From Deltaproteobacteria bacterium (GTDB lineage: Bacteria; Desulfobacterota; Syntrophia; Syntrophales; UBA5619), in NCBI GenBank assembly GCA_026388345.1, contig JAPLJY010000051.1, forward strand, positions 1-31,788: 31,788 bases of DNA, in the 5' to 3' direction. Positions 1-6,083 of this stretch are shown here, piece after piece. The position numbers and the translations under genes are program-made. The notes beneath the pieces are model-generated. The model saw only the letters and a list, made by a program, of their open reading frames with translations, did not search any database and had not been told where the DNA came from. The stretch's first letter is position 1, and the number at the start of each line of letters is the position of its first letter.

Positions 1-2
1 CA

Positions 3-749
3 TCACCGCGTCATCAGCGCGAACACGCCCCAGCCCAGGTATTCACGCGTGTAAGCGGCGTAGCGCTCGGGTTCCGAGGTTAGTTTGGCTCGAACATCTT
101 TCGCGAACTCGTCGTCGGGATTGGCTTCAAGCCATCGGCGCATGGTGAGCCACTTGGCCGCCTCGTATCTGTCCCAGCTGTCTTGGTCTGCCAAAACCAT
201 TTCCACGACGTCGTAGCCGAGGTGGCCGAAAGACGCGAGAAGTTCTGGAAGCAGGAGAAAGTCGGAGATTGAGCCGGCAAGACACCCCCTGGCAACATCT
301 TCCGTCGGCGGTAACTGCCGCCAGTAGGGCTCGCCGATGAGGATGATCCCTCCGGGGCGGAGGCTCTGCGCCAGAAGCTCGATGGTACCGCCGACTCCCC
401 CGGCGATCCACGTGGCGCCGAGACAGGCTGCCACACCGGCCTTCTCGTCAGAGACGTAGCCGGCAGCATCGCCATGGATGAACTTGACTTGATCGGCGAC
501 ACCGAGTTCTTCAGCGCGGAGTTTCGCTTGCTCGGTGAACAACTGGCTCATGTCGATGCCGGTGCCGATGACTCCGTAATCGCGTGCCCAGGTGCACAGC
601 ATCTCCCCCGAACCGCTGCCGAGGTCGAGCACTCGGGTCCCCGTTTCCAGACGCAGCGCCGCGCCGAGAGTGGCGAGCTTTTCGGGTGTGAACGGGTCAT
701 GGATGCGGTGAGCACTTTCGGTGATGTTGAATATCCGTGGAATATCCAT
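3..749 (-). CDS. SAM-dependent class I methyltransferase (integron cassette 6)
   Basis: This is a soluble class I methyltransferase of about 248 residues. The glycine-rich SAM-binding motif I (VLDLGSGSGE) lies near residues 40-49 and an acidic end of strand 2 (GIDMS) follows. The substrate is unknown. The frame is open upstream to a GTG at 788, but that lies 2 bases from the attC core. I chose the ATG at 749 because AAGGAGA sits about 10 bases before it. It is the last cassette gene in the window: its promoter-proximal side carries the attC at 790-865 and its own attC would lie beyond the left edge. No promoter is visible, so it probably depends on read-through from the array. The family is clear; the function is not. 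Confidence 0.85.
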   Translation of the reverse strand: MDIPRIFNITESAHRIHDPFTPEKLATLGAALRLETGTRVLDLGSGSGEMLCTWARDYGVIGTGIDMSQLFTEQAKLRAEELGVADQVKFIHGDAAGYVSDEKAGVAACLGATWIAGGVGGTIELLAQSLRPGGIILIGEPYWRQLPPTEDVARGCLAGSISDFLLLPELLASFGHLGYDVVEMVLADQDSWDRYEAAKWLTMRRWLEANPDDEFAKDVRAKLTSEPERYAAYTREYLGWGVFALMTR

Positions 750-789
750 TGCAGAAAATCTCCTTTCGGTGTGAATAGATTCGGTCACT

Positions 790-865
790 GCCTAACGGGG
801 CCGCATAACCGGCTGGCAAAGGAGCGCAGCGGATTTGCCAGTCTATGTTGATGCGGTTGTTATGC
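790..865 (-). other. attC recombination site (cassette 5)
   Basis: Seen: on the minus strand the site opens with GCATAAC (R'') and closes with the canonical core GTTAGGC (R'). The interior is an imperfect inverted repeat, CTGGCAAA against TTTGCCAG, extended by CCGCAT against ATGCGG, around a short loop. This 76-nt layout is the structure of attC sites, which are recognised as folded single strands. The stop codon of the toxin gene lies inside R'', as is common for cassettes. Confidence 0.85.
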
Positions 866-1156
866 AATAATTTCTTCTATTGGCAATATCTGCTTGCCAT
901 GCCGGACAGTGAGAATTGATATCTGTTTCTTTTCAACACGATATATGATGCGATAATTGCCGTAGATCAGCTCTCTAAATTGGTCATTTCCAATCTCAGG
1001 AACAATCCTGCCGATTTCGGGTGAAGACTCCAGTTGCTTTACTTTTGAAAATACAGTGTTTATCCATTTATCTGCTGCTGATGGTTTGTCTTTGGCTATA
1101 TATTCAGCTATTTCAGAAGCTCTATCAACAGCCAATGGTGACCAAATAATTTTCAT
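860..1156 (-). CDS. ParE/RelE-superfamily toxin
   Basis: This 98-residue basic protein has the RelE/ParE toxin layout: N-terminal helices, then the strand block FRELIYGNYRIIYRV (about residues 60-74) and a closing TVRHGKQIL segment. Members of this fold inhibit gyrase (ParE) or cleave mRNA on ribosomes (RelE). The sequence looks closer to ParE, but I cannot decide by eye. It overlaps the antitoxin gene by 4 bases (ATGA), so the two are translationally coupled. Its TAA stop lies in the R'' box of the attC. Toxin-antitoxin cassettes are known in sedentary chromosomal integrons, where they are thought to stop loss of the array. Confidence 0.88.
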   Translation of the reverse strand: MKIIWSPLAVDRASEIAEYIAKDKPSAADKWINTVFSKVKQLESSPEIGRIVPEIGNDQFRELIYGNYRIIYRVEKKQISILTVRHGKQILPIEEIIA

Positions 1157-1434
1157 TTCTGCACTCTTTTCAAAACTTGATCTTTTGCATCTTCATGCGC
1201 AATTCCTTCTCCATTTGCGAGTTGGCTGAGAGATGTCTGAACATCTGTCAGAAGCTCAAGTCGCTCCTGCATGTTTTCATATTCAGAGGCATCCAATAAC
1301 ACGGCAACCCCTTTTCCATGTTGCGTAATTATGACAGGTCTTTTTGTGTCACGGACCTGCCTGATATAGTTTGCGATACTTATCCTTACCTCAGACAATG
1401 GCTTGATATCTTGATCAATTTTCAATCTCTGCAT
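1153..1434 (-). CDS. Phd/YefM-family antitoxin
   Basis: This 93-residue protein has a Phd/YefM N-terminal DNA-binding fold: IKPLSEVRISIANYIRQVRDTKRPVI matches the typical 'hydrophobic-x-R-x...F/Y...V/I' pattern, shown here only as a family resemblance. The strand GKGVAVLLDASEYE follows. The C-terminal tail is the likely toxin-neutralising part. It is the first gene of a two-gene operon with the toxin and has a good ribosome site (GGTGAGGTG) before its ATG. It probably autorepresses by binding the palindrome in its promoter at 1462-1479. Confidence 0.88.
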   Translation of the reverse strand: MQRLKIDQDIKPLSEVRISIANYIRQVRDTKRPVIITQHGKGVAVLLDASEYENMQERLELLTDVQTSLSQLANGEGIAHEDAKDQVLKRVQK

Positions 1435-1461
1435 TTTTCACCTCACCATATTACGAAATTT

Positions 1462-1496
1462 TGTACATTATAGCGTACAGTATTTAGCATAAGCAA
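1462..1496 (-). promoter_or_regulatory. Toxin-antitoxin promoter with overlapping operator palindrome
   Basis: On the minus strand there is TTGCTT (1491-1496), an 18-base spacer and a perfect TATAAT (1467-1472). A palindrome, TGTAC-N8-GTACA (1462-1479), covers the -10 box, the arrangement expected for antitoxin autorepression. The transcript would start about 20-30 bases before the antitoxin ATG. Thus this cassette carries its own promoter, unlike its neighbours. Confidence 0.75.
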
Positions 1497-1509
1497 GGAC
1501 TTTTTTCCA

Positions 1510-1566
1510 GCATAACGATAAAATCAGCCGCGACTGTAAGGAGTCGGCTGGATTGCCGGGTTATGG
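1510..1566 (-). other. attC recombination site (cassette 4)
   Basis: On the minus strand R'' is CCATAAC and R' is GTTATGC. The inner arms AATC-C-AGCCGACT and AGTCGCGGCTGATT pair around a short CCTTAC loop. One unpaired C sits in the 5' arm, like the extrahelical bases that set strand choice in attC folding. The site is 57 nt long and lies 9 bases after the DUF2971-like gene stop. Confidence 0.85.
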
Positions 1567-1574
1567 GTTGCTCT

Positions 1575-2375
1575 TCATGTTTCACAGTTGTCCACTTGCC
1601 TTTCCCGCGTGGCAGATGGCTCTATCTCTATCGGTTCAAGTCCAAAATCACTGGCCTCATTCCGGCGCATCCTGCACAAGGCAACGTCGTAACCGCACCG
1701 GGCAATAATGTTCTTGACCAGTGCTATGTCCGCATCTGGGGTTGCCAAACCGAAGCAAACCTGTTTGAGAAAGTTCCTGTCGATGGACTGAATACCTGCT
1801 GTCTTCCTAACTATTCTGGCTTCTTCCTCATGCCGCCACAATTCGGCTTTTACAGTAAACGCCTTCTTTATGAGTAACCGGATGAATCTGTCGAGTGACA
1901 CAGATTCATCAAGGATGTGGAGGAACCAATCAGATAGCGGGTCTGGCCCATAGTCAACTTTGACTATTCCAAGGATGTCGTTGACTGTCTCATCGAAGAA
2001 AGCCTTTGGAAAGCCATAGGTGAGGCAGACGCCGCGGTGATTATCGGCGTAGTGGGACCACATCAATGTATTTTCGAGTGTAAGCGAAAACGAGCATACC
2101 CCAATATTCTCGACAAATGCCCTGATTTCATCGCTTCTCACGTCTTCGTTCATGATTCTACGGAGTTCTTTGAGCGTCTCTTGGTTTGCGCCTTCTGCCC
2201 TGATAATTGCGCGTTCCAGCGAAGCGCGAAAATCAACTCTACAATCGAATGGGTCGTTGAGCGCTTCGGGCCGGGCGAAATGAAGTTCACTATTCACGAG
2301 CGATTGCAGGAAATGTTTATCAATCCTCCTGAATCTGAATAGGATGTAATCATCTATGTTATTCGCCGGTAACAT
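1575..2375 (-). CDS. DUF2971-like protein (second gene of cassette 4)
   Basis: This 266-residue protein resembles the DUF2971 family. Seen: an N-terminal LHFARPEALNDPFD block (about residue 30), a central MWSHYADNHRGVCLTYGF block (about 105-122) and a later LWRHEEEARIV motif. These are the three conserved regions I associate with the family. Its biochemistry is not established. The frame stays open to 2561 inside the preceding gene, but the ATG at 2375 falls 8 bases after that gene's stop and begins the recognisable domain. The Shine-Dalgarno (GAAGCGG) is weak, so translation may be coupled to the upstream gene. Both genes share one attC, making this a two-gene cassette. Confidence 0.72.
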   Translation of the reverse strand: MLPANNIDDYILFRFRRIDKHFLQSLVNSELHFARPEALNDPFDCRVDFRASLERAIIRAEGANQETLKELRRIMNEDVRSDEIRAFVENIGVCSFSLTLENTLMWSHYADNHRGVCLTYGFPKAFFDETVNDILGIVKVDYGPDPLSDWFLHILDESVSLDRFIRLLIKKAFTVKAELWRHEEEARIVRKTAGIQSIDRNFLKQVCFGLATPDADIALVKNIIARCGYDVALCRMRRNEASDFGLEPIEIEPSATRERQVDNCET

Positions 2376-2383
2376 GACCGCTT

Positions 2384-2980
2384 CTATTTTTCTGCGTTCT
2401 GGCTGTAATGCACTGAAATTGGACCTCGACAGATTGCACCAAGGCCACCCGTATAGCAATCGACGGTGACTGTTGTTCCTTTCTTTGGTTTCCAGATGCC
2501 TATCATGACCACTGCTGGCTTCTTCCCTGGCACCTTCGTCAATCCCTTGTGGTTCATCCACCGATCAAAAGCCGGTTCCAATTGGTTATTGTCGTAGGTC
2601 CATACTACTTCAGATACTTTCCCGTTATCAATGACGATGTAGACTTCTGAAGCCTTTCCAAGTGGGCCTTTAAGAATGTTCAGGTCTCCGGCCCAGATAC
2701 TATAGTTCATGGCATAGGTGCGGAGCTGACCGCAGCCTGACGCTTGGTTCTTTATCCAATCCGAATAGCGCTCCTCTGTCTTGATTGTTGCTGGTGGGCC
2801 AAATAGCAGTACAACTTCGTCGGGTGTTGTCTTTCCAAAATCGAAAGCTTGCCAATAAAGCTCATCAGCCGCATCGGACAAAGTCGATAACGATAGAAAC
2901 ACTACAGCTATGACAATGAACTGTCTGAAAGTCAGGCACCCAATCGCTCCGAGATGACCCCTATGCTCTCTGCTATCCAT
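2384..2980 (-). CDS. Secreted hypothetical protein (first gene of cassette 4)
   Basis: This 198-residue protein has a hydrophobic segment at about residues 20-33 with a likely signal peptidase site at SDA-ADE, so it is probably exported. The mature part contains FGKTTPDEVVLLFGPPA followed by a strand-rich stretch ending in DNGKVSEVVW. This loosely recalls the helix-strand pattern of SmpA/BamE-like domains, but I treat that as a guess. Two cysteines near the C-terminus (VDCYTGGLGAIC) could form a disulfide. A good ribosome site (AAGGGAGAA) precedes the ATG. It lies directly after the attC at 3000-3060 and is followed within 8 bases by the DUF2971-like gene. Confidence 0.65.
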   Translation of the reverse strand: MDSREHRGHLGAIGCLTFRQFIVIAVVFLSLSTLSDAADELYWQAFDFGKTTPDEVVLLFGPPATIKTEERYSDWIKNQASGCGQLRTYAMNYSIWAGDLNILKGPLGKASEVYIVIDNGKVSEVVWTYDNNQLEPAFDRWMNHKGLTKVPGKKPAVVMIGIWKPKKGTTVTVDCYTGGLGAICRGPISVHYSQNAEK

Positions 2981-2999
2981 GTTGGTTCTCCCTTCTTTC

Positions 3000-3060
3000 C
3001 CATAACGTCAGGCATAAGGCGCGGCGGCTTTTGCCGTCGCCCTTAATGCCGTTGTTATGT
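3000..3060 (-). other. attC recombination site (cassette 3)
   Basis: On the minus strand R'' is ACATAAC and R' is GTTATGG. The arms GGCATTAAGG and CCTTATGCC pair with one extra T in the 5' arm, and a GACGGC/GCCGCC segment closes on an AAAA loop. The site is 61 nt long and begins 9 bases after the stop of the HEPN-like gene. The core base before CATAAC deviates from the purine consensus. Confidence 0.85.
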
Positions 3061-3069
3061 GATGCACTT

Positions 3070-3801
3070 TTACTTCTTGCCTTTAAGGTATTCATCAAGT
3101 TTCACAATGAGAAATTTAACAACCATGTCAGCAAAATGGAATACATCCAAAACCCTCTGTTGATCTACCCAAGGTTTCACCTGGGCTTGAATCATAGGAT
3201 TATCCTTTGCCGGAATATCAGCTTCCTCAATCTTGCCTGTAGACAGGTCGATGTTCTTCACCTTTCCAGCAATGACGTCTTGGGTGATTTTCCTTATGTT
3301 GTAATGGCTATACGGGTTACGAATATCCTCTCTGAACGAATGAAGCTGTTTAGCCATCTTTGAAGGCAATAGGCCATTTTTCTTTGCCCTGTTGATTGCT
3401 GTGCCGAATTCGATGGTCTCAAATTCATCCCATTTGTTGGAATCGTATTTCTGATAACCTCCTGCTTCTTTAACGTACGTCACATGTTTAAGAGTGAATT
3501 CAATAAGATTACCAGAAAGAGTAATTGCAGCGCCATTGAGCCCAAAGAAAATGCATTCACGGATTTCTTGGTAAAGGGATTTTACGGCAGGCGGCAATCT
3601 GTCAGGCAAAATTGGTAGATGCTGGGCTATATCAAGGGCTGAATTGAGACGCTCTTGGAACAGTTCTGGAATGGTTTTTGAGGGTACAACCCGAATTGGT
3701 AGACCTTGGTCTTTGAGCTTCTCTATATCGTCCGGATTGGCAATAATAGTATCGGATCCCTCCGCAAGCTCATCAAGTTTCTTTCTGATATTGTTGTCCA
3801 T
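3070..3801 (-). CDS. HEPN-like RX4H protein (cassette 3)
   Basis: This 243-residue protein is not a named family I can identify with certainty. The central half is helical: LYQEIRECIFFGLNGAA (about residues 77-92), then an SGNLIE...LKHV helix, and FREDIRNPYSHYN at about 156-168. The last contains R161-N-P-Y-S-H166, an RX4H motif typical of HEPN domains, many of which are metal-independent RNases in toxin and phage-defence systems. A DUF4145-like relationship is possible. There is no signal peptide. The start is uncertain: a GTG at 3813 or the ATG at 3801, neither with a strong ribosome site. HEPN assignment rests on the motif and the helical context only. Confidence 0.7.
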   Translation of the reverse strand: MDNNIRKKLDELAEGSDTIIANPDDIEKLKDQGLPIRVVPSKTIPELFQERLNSALDIAQHLPILPDRLPPAVKSLYQEIRECIFFGLNGAAITLSGNLIEFTLKHVTYVKEAGGYQKYDSNKWDEFETIEFGTAINRAKKNGLLPSKMAKQLHSFREDIRNPYSHYNIRKITQDVIAGKVKNIDLSTGKIEEADIPAKDNPMIQAQVKPWVDQQRVLDVFHFADMVVKFLIVKLDEYLKGKK

Positions 3802-3856
3802 TATGGTACTCACAGTGGGTCATTTTTAGGTTGTCATTTACAAATTAAAACCTCTC

Positions 3857-3911
3857 ACATAACGAAAAAATCAGCCGGAGCGAAGCGATCGGCTGTATTG
3901 CCTTGTTCGGC
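3857..3911 (-). other. attC recombination site (cassette 2)
   Basis: On the minus strand R'' is GCCGAAC and R' is GTTATGT. The arms AAT-A-CAGCCG and CGGCTG-ATT pair with one unpaired A in the 5' arm, around an ATCGCTTCGCTC loop. The site is 55 nt long. It starts 10 bases after the Rap1a-like gene stop. Confidence 0.85.
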
Positions 3912-3921
3912 AATTCTGTAT

Positions 3922-4359
3922 TTACTTCTTGCAAGGATATGCATAGTAGAACGCATTGAACACAACTGCTGCTTGCGGGCGATCAAGCAGCTGGGGGTTG
4001 TCCTGAAGATACTTGATTACTATGCGGAGCGCTTGTCCGTTATTGAGGTTATTTTGTGGAAGACAAGTAAATGGAGCACTCCCGTTCTTCTCTTGAAAAA
4101 TCTGGCTAACATAAAGGGCATCTTTGAATCCAGCCACATAGTTTAAACACTGCGCTGCCCTATGTTGCTGTGCCTTAGGTGGCAACGGTTTACCCTTATT
4201 TAGAACCTCTTTCATATAACCATCTTGAGCCATTTCAAGGGCAAGAGTACAATCCCTGAGAACGTCTTTGCCAGTAGCTACTTGTTCTGCCGAATAAAGT
4301 GTTCCTGAGAAGCCAACTGTAAGTGTTAATATGATCAAGAACGATATTAGTGTTTTCAT
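3922..4359 (-). CDS. Secreted Rap1a/Tai-like protein (cassette 2)
   Basis: This 145-residue protein starts with a clear signal peptide (charged MK, hydrophobic core LISFLIILTLTVGF, cleavage near YSA-EQ). The mature domain has four cysteines (C37, C71, C99, C143), presumably in two disulfides, and the spaced pattern CLNYVAGFKDAL ... TCLPQN ... YLQDNPQLLDRP ... AYPC. This matches the Rap1a/Tai family, periplasmic proteins first known as immunity factors against type VI amidase effectors; most homologues have unknown roles. I chose the ATG at 4359 because the signal peptide begins there. A G-run (GAAGGGGGG) serves as ribosome site. No cognate effector gene lies nearby. Confidence 0.75.
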   Translation of the reverse strand: MKTLISFLIILTLTVGFSGTLYSAEQVATGKDVLRDCTLALEMAQDGYMKEVLNKGKPLPPKAQQHRAAQCLNYVAGFKDALYVSQIFQEKNGSAPFTCLPQNNLNNGQALRIVIKYLQDNPQLLDRPQAAVVFNAFYYAYPCKK

Positions 4360-4392
4360 GAACCCCCCCCCTTCTTCATCTACATATTTCTT

Positions 4393-4455
4393 GCCGAACG
4401 GAGCCATCACCGGGAGCCAGCTTTATCGGCGATCCGGTGCATGGCATGGTTATGC
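4393..4455 (-). other. attC recombination site (cassette 1)
   Basis: On the minus strand R'' is GCATAAC and R' is GTTCGGC. The arms GCCAT-G-CACCGG and CCGGTG-ATGGC pair over 11 bp with one extrahelical G, and a longer loop (about 18 nt) contains a second small stem. The site is 63 nt long. The TAA stop of the SEFIR gene is inside R''. Confidence 0.87.
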
Positions 4456-5883
4456 CTTCTTACATAGTTGTTCGAACCCCAATAAGGTGGATGGACTAAA
4501 AGAACGAATTCCCAATTTAGGGAGCCTTCTGGGATCGGCTTTGTAGCCCTCAAGCTGCTCACTGAGGTCGCTTACCTTATCTATTGCCAGCAAACACTTA
4601 ACCTTATCGAAGTACGATCTCGAAACTGACCGAGCAAAAATTTCGAAAGCACTATGATATCCGTAAATATAAACCAGGGTGTCTGGCCACCAAGATGAGA
4701 AATTTTCACTATCTCGCTCAGCTCTTAGAAACAAGACAAAGTCGGTTTGCATCAGATCTCTAAAAGCAACTCCCGATCCTTTTGATCTTTGCTCCAGGAT
4801 ATCAGCCATGACGGACACTCTGTTTAGTTTAAGGCGTTGATTTCTATGGACCAAGGACCTCATACTCTCGCTAAAAACTGTGAAGCTTACCATGACATTC
4901 CGGCCATAATCGGAATTCCCTGGCAAATAGTACTGCTGCGACAGTAGATTATTCGCCTGTTGGAAGCGCTCATGCTTAATGAAAATTGTGACGACATAGA
5001 GAAATAGTTCGTGAATCAGAAACTTAAAGTTATCAAATTCCCATTCAGTCCAACTGGTAACATCCTCAGGTTTTTGCATGTATGGTATCAGGCTCTCAAA
5101 AAAACGGTGAGTCCTTTGCACAACTTCAGGAGTTGGCGAGTATTGAGCGACGGTCGTGAAAAGTTGGATGGCTTCGTTCCGAAATGGAAGGAACTCTTCA
5201 ATGCTTTTCACCACGGCATCATCAAATTCTCCGTCGTACTTGGATATCCTGAACTGCTCAAAATTAGAGGCAAAAACGTTGCAGTACTCATCAAATGTGC
5301 CAGCGGAGTATGATCTACCATTTCTTAGTGCCTCAACACATCTTTTGAATGTTGCTGTCGTGCCAAGCGAAATGTGCCCGCCATCAGCTAGAAAAGAGGG
5401 TATGCTGCCAATATTTGGCTTGACGTAAAGGGGCTTATCAAATATCCACCTCAACAACCTCTCAAAATTCTCCGAATATTTGTCAGCTTCGCTCAAATCG
5501 ATGTATATGCGAGACTTGTAATATGTTGGAAGAAACGGTTTGTCGTCATTATCTTTTTCGGAAATGACAGCCACGAATTTGTCTTGGGCTTGGTTATCGT
5601 AAACCTCCTTAGAAATTATCTGAGTCTCTGTACCTACTCCACCCGACCGGCCGTCGGCTTTCGCTGCATATATTTCATCAGACACAATCACGACTTTTTT
5701 TATCTCTGGATTCGTAACCATTTGCTCCATGAAAGCGACAGCGTCATTACCTTCCTTGAGATCCCACTTATCCAAGATCACATCAACTCCGGACTCGCGC
5801 AGCTCTGTGGCTAAATCCACGACCCATTGTTCGTGCTCTGGGTTTGACCAACTATAAGATATGAAGAGTTTTGGAGCAGTCAT
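4450..5883 (-). CDS. SEFIR (TIR-like) domain protein, likely defence effector (cassette 1)
   Basis: This 477-residue protein begins with a SEFIR domain (residues 4 to about 150). Seen: KLFISYSW (residues 5-12), a VILDKWDLKEGND box (35-47), KKVVIVSDEIYAAKADGR (62-79) and GGVGTETQIIS (81-91). These are the conserved boxes of bacterial SEFIR proteins. Some bacterial SEFIR proteins protect against phage by NAD+ depletion and cell death (established knowledge); activity here is inferred. Residues 150-477 form a helical region without a fold I recognise, perhaps a sensor. The ATG at 5883 is chosen because AAGGAGGTG precedes it at ideal spacing. It is the first cassette, immediately beside attI, the position with highest expected expression and most recent insertion. 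Confidence 0.88.
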   Translation of the reverse strand: MTAPKLFISYSWSNPEHEQWVVDLATELRESGVDVILDKWDLKEGNDAVAFMEQMVTNPEIKKVVIVSDEIYAAKADGRSGGVGTETQIISKEVYDNQAQDKFVAVISEKDNDDKPFLPTYYKSRIYIDLSEADKYSENFERLLRWIFDKPLYVKPNIGSIPSFLADGGHISLGTTATFKRCVEALRNGRSYSAGTFDEYCNVFASNFEQFRISKYDGEFDDAVVKSIEEFLPFRNEAIQLFTTVAQYSPTPEVVQRTHRFFESLIPYMQKPEDVTSWTEWEFDNFKFLIHELFLYVVTIFIKHERFQQANNLLSQQYYLPGNSDYGRNVMVSFTVFSESMRSLVHRNQRLKLNRVSVMADILEQRSKGSGVAFRDLMQTDFVLFLRAERDSENFSSWWPDTLVYIYGYHSAFEIFARSVSRSYFDKVKCLLAIDKVSDLSEQLEGYKADPRRLPKLGIRSFSPSTLLGFEQLCKKA

Positions 5884-5901
5884 GCGTAAACACCTCCTTG
5901 G

Positions 5902-5970
5902 GCATAACAGCGTAATAGACGGAAAATATTCCATCATATCAGGCCATATAGATGGAAATAATTTCCACTT
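5902..5970 (-). other. attI-like primary integration site
   Basis: On the minus strand the core GTTATGC (5902-5908) lies 19 bases before the first cassette gene and matches the R' cores of the attC sites. It sits between the divergent integrase and the array, where attI is expected. It has no attC-like hairpin partner on the integrase side, which fits an attI rather than an attC. The integrase-side limit is uncertain; attI sites usually extend some 60 bases, and I used that extent. Confidence 0.7.
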
Positions 5971-6083
5971 ATTATGATATACAATTTAGAAAGATGGAAA
6001 AATGGCAGAATTATTTTCCACTTATTACTGAACACCTTGCCATTTTCCACTTATTGCGCTATTCAGGGGATAATATGGAAAAT
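5954..6083. repeat. Cluster of TGGAAA/TTTCCA motifs in the attI-intI spacer
   Basis: TTTCCACTTATT occurs three times in direct orientation (5962-5973, 6015-6026, 6044-6055); the last two agree over 14 bases. The first copy is half of a perfect 13-base palindrome, GGAAATAATTTCC (5954-5966). Further TGGAAA motifs lie at 5995-6000 and at the integrase start. The set could be integrase-binding direct repeats or operator sites controlling intI and the cassette promoter. Spacings of 53 and 29 bases are too irregular for a CRISPR. Confidence 0.6.

Noticed and set aside
790..4455. attC inverted repeats read as intrinsic terminators
   Set aside because: They lack T runs, carry R''/R' boxes at both ends and recur after every cassette gene.
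5962..6055. Three TTTCCACTTATT repeats as a small CRISPR array
   Set aside because: Repeats are only 12-14 bases, spacing is irregular (53 and 29 bases) and no cas gene is near.
5952..6074. N-terminal extension of the integrase from the ATG at 5952
   Set aside because: It runs through the repeat cluster, has no ribosome site, and starting at 6075 gives the catalytic residues the usual IntI numbering.
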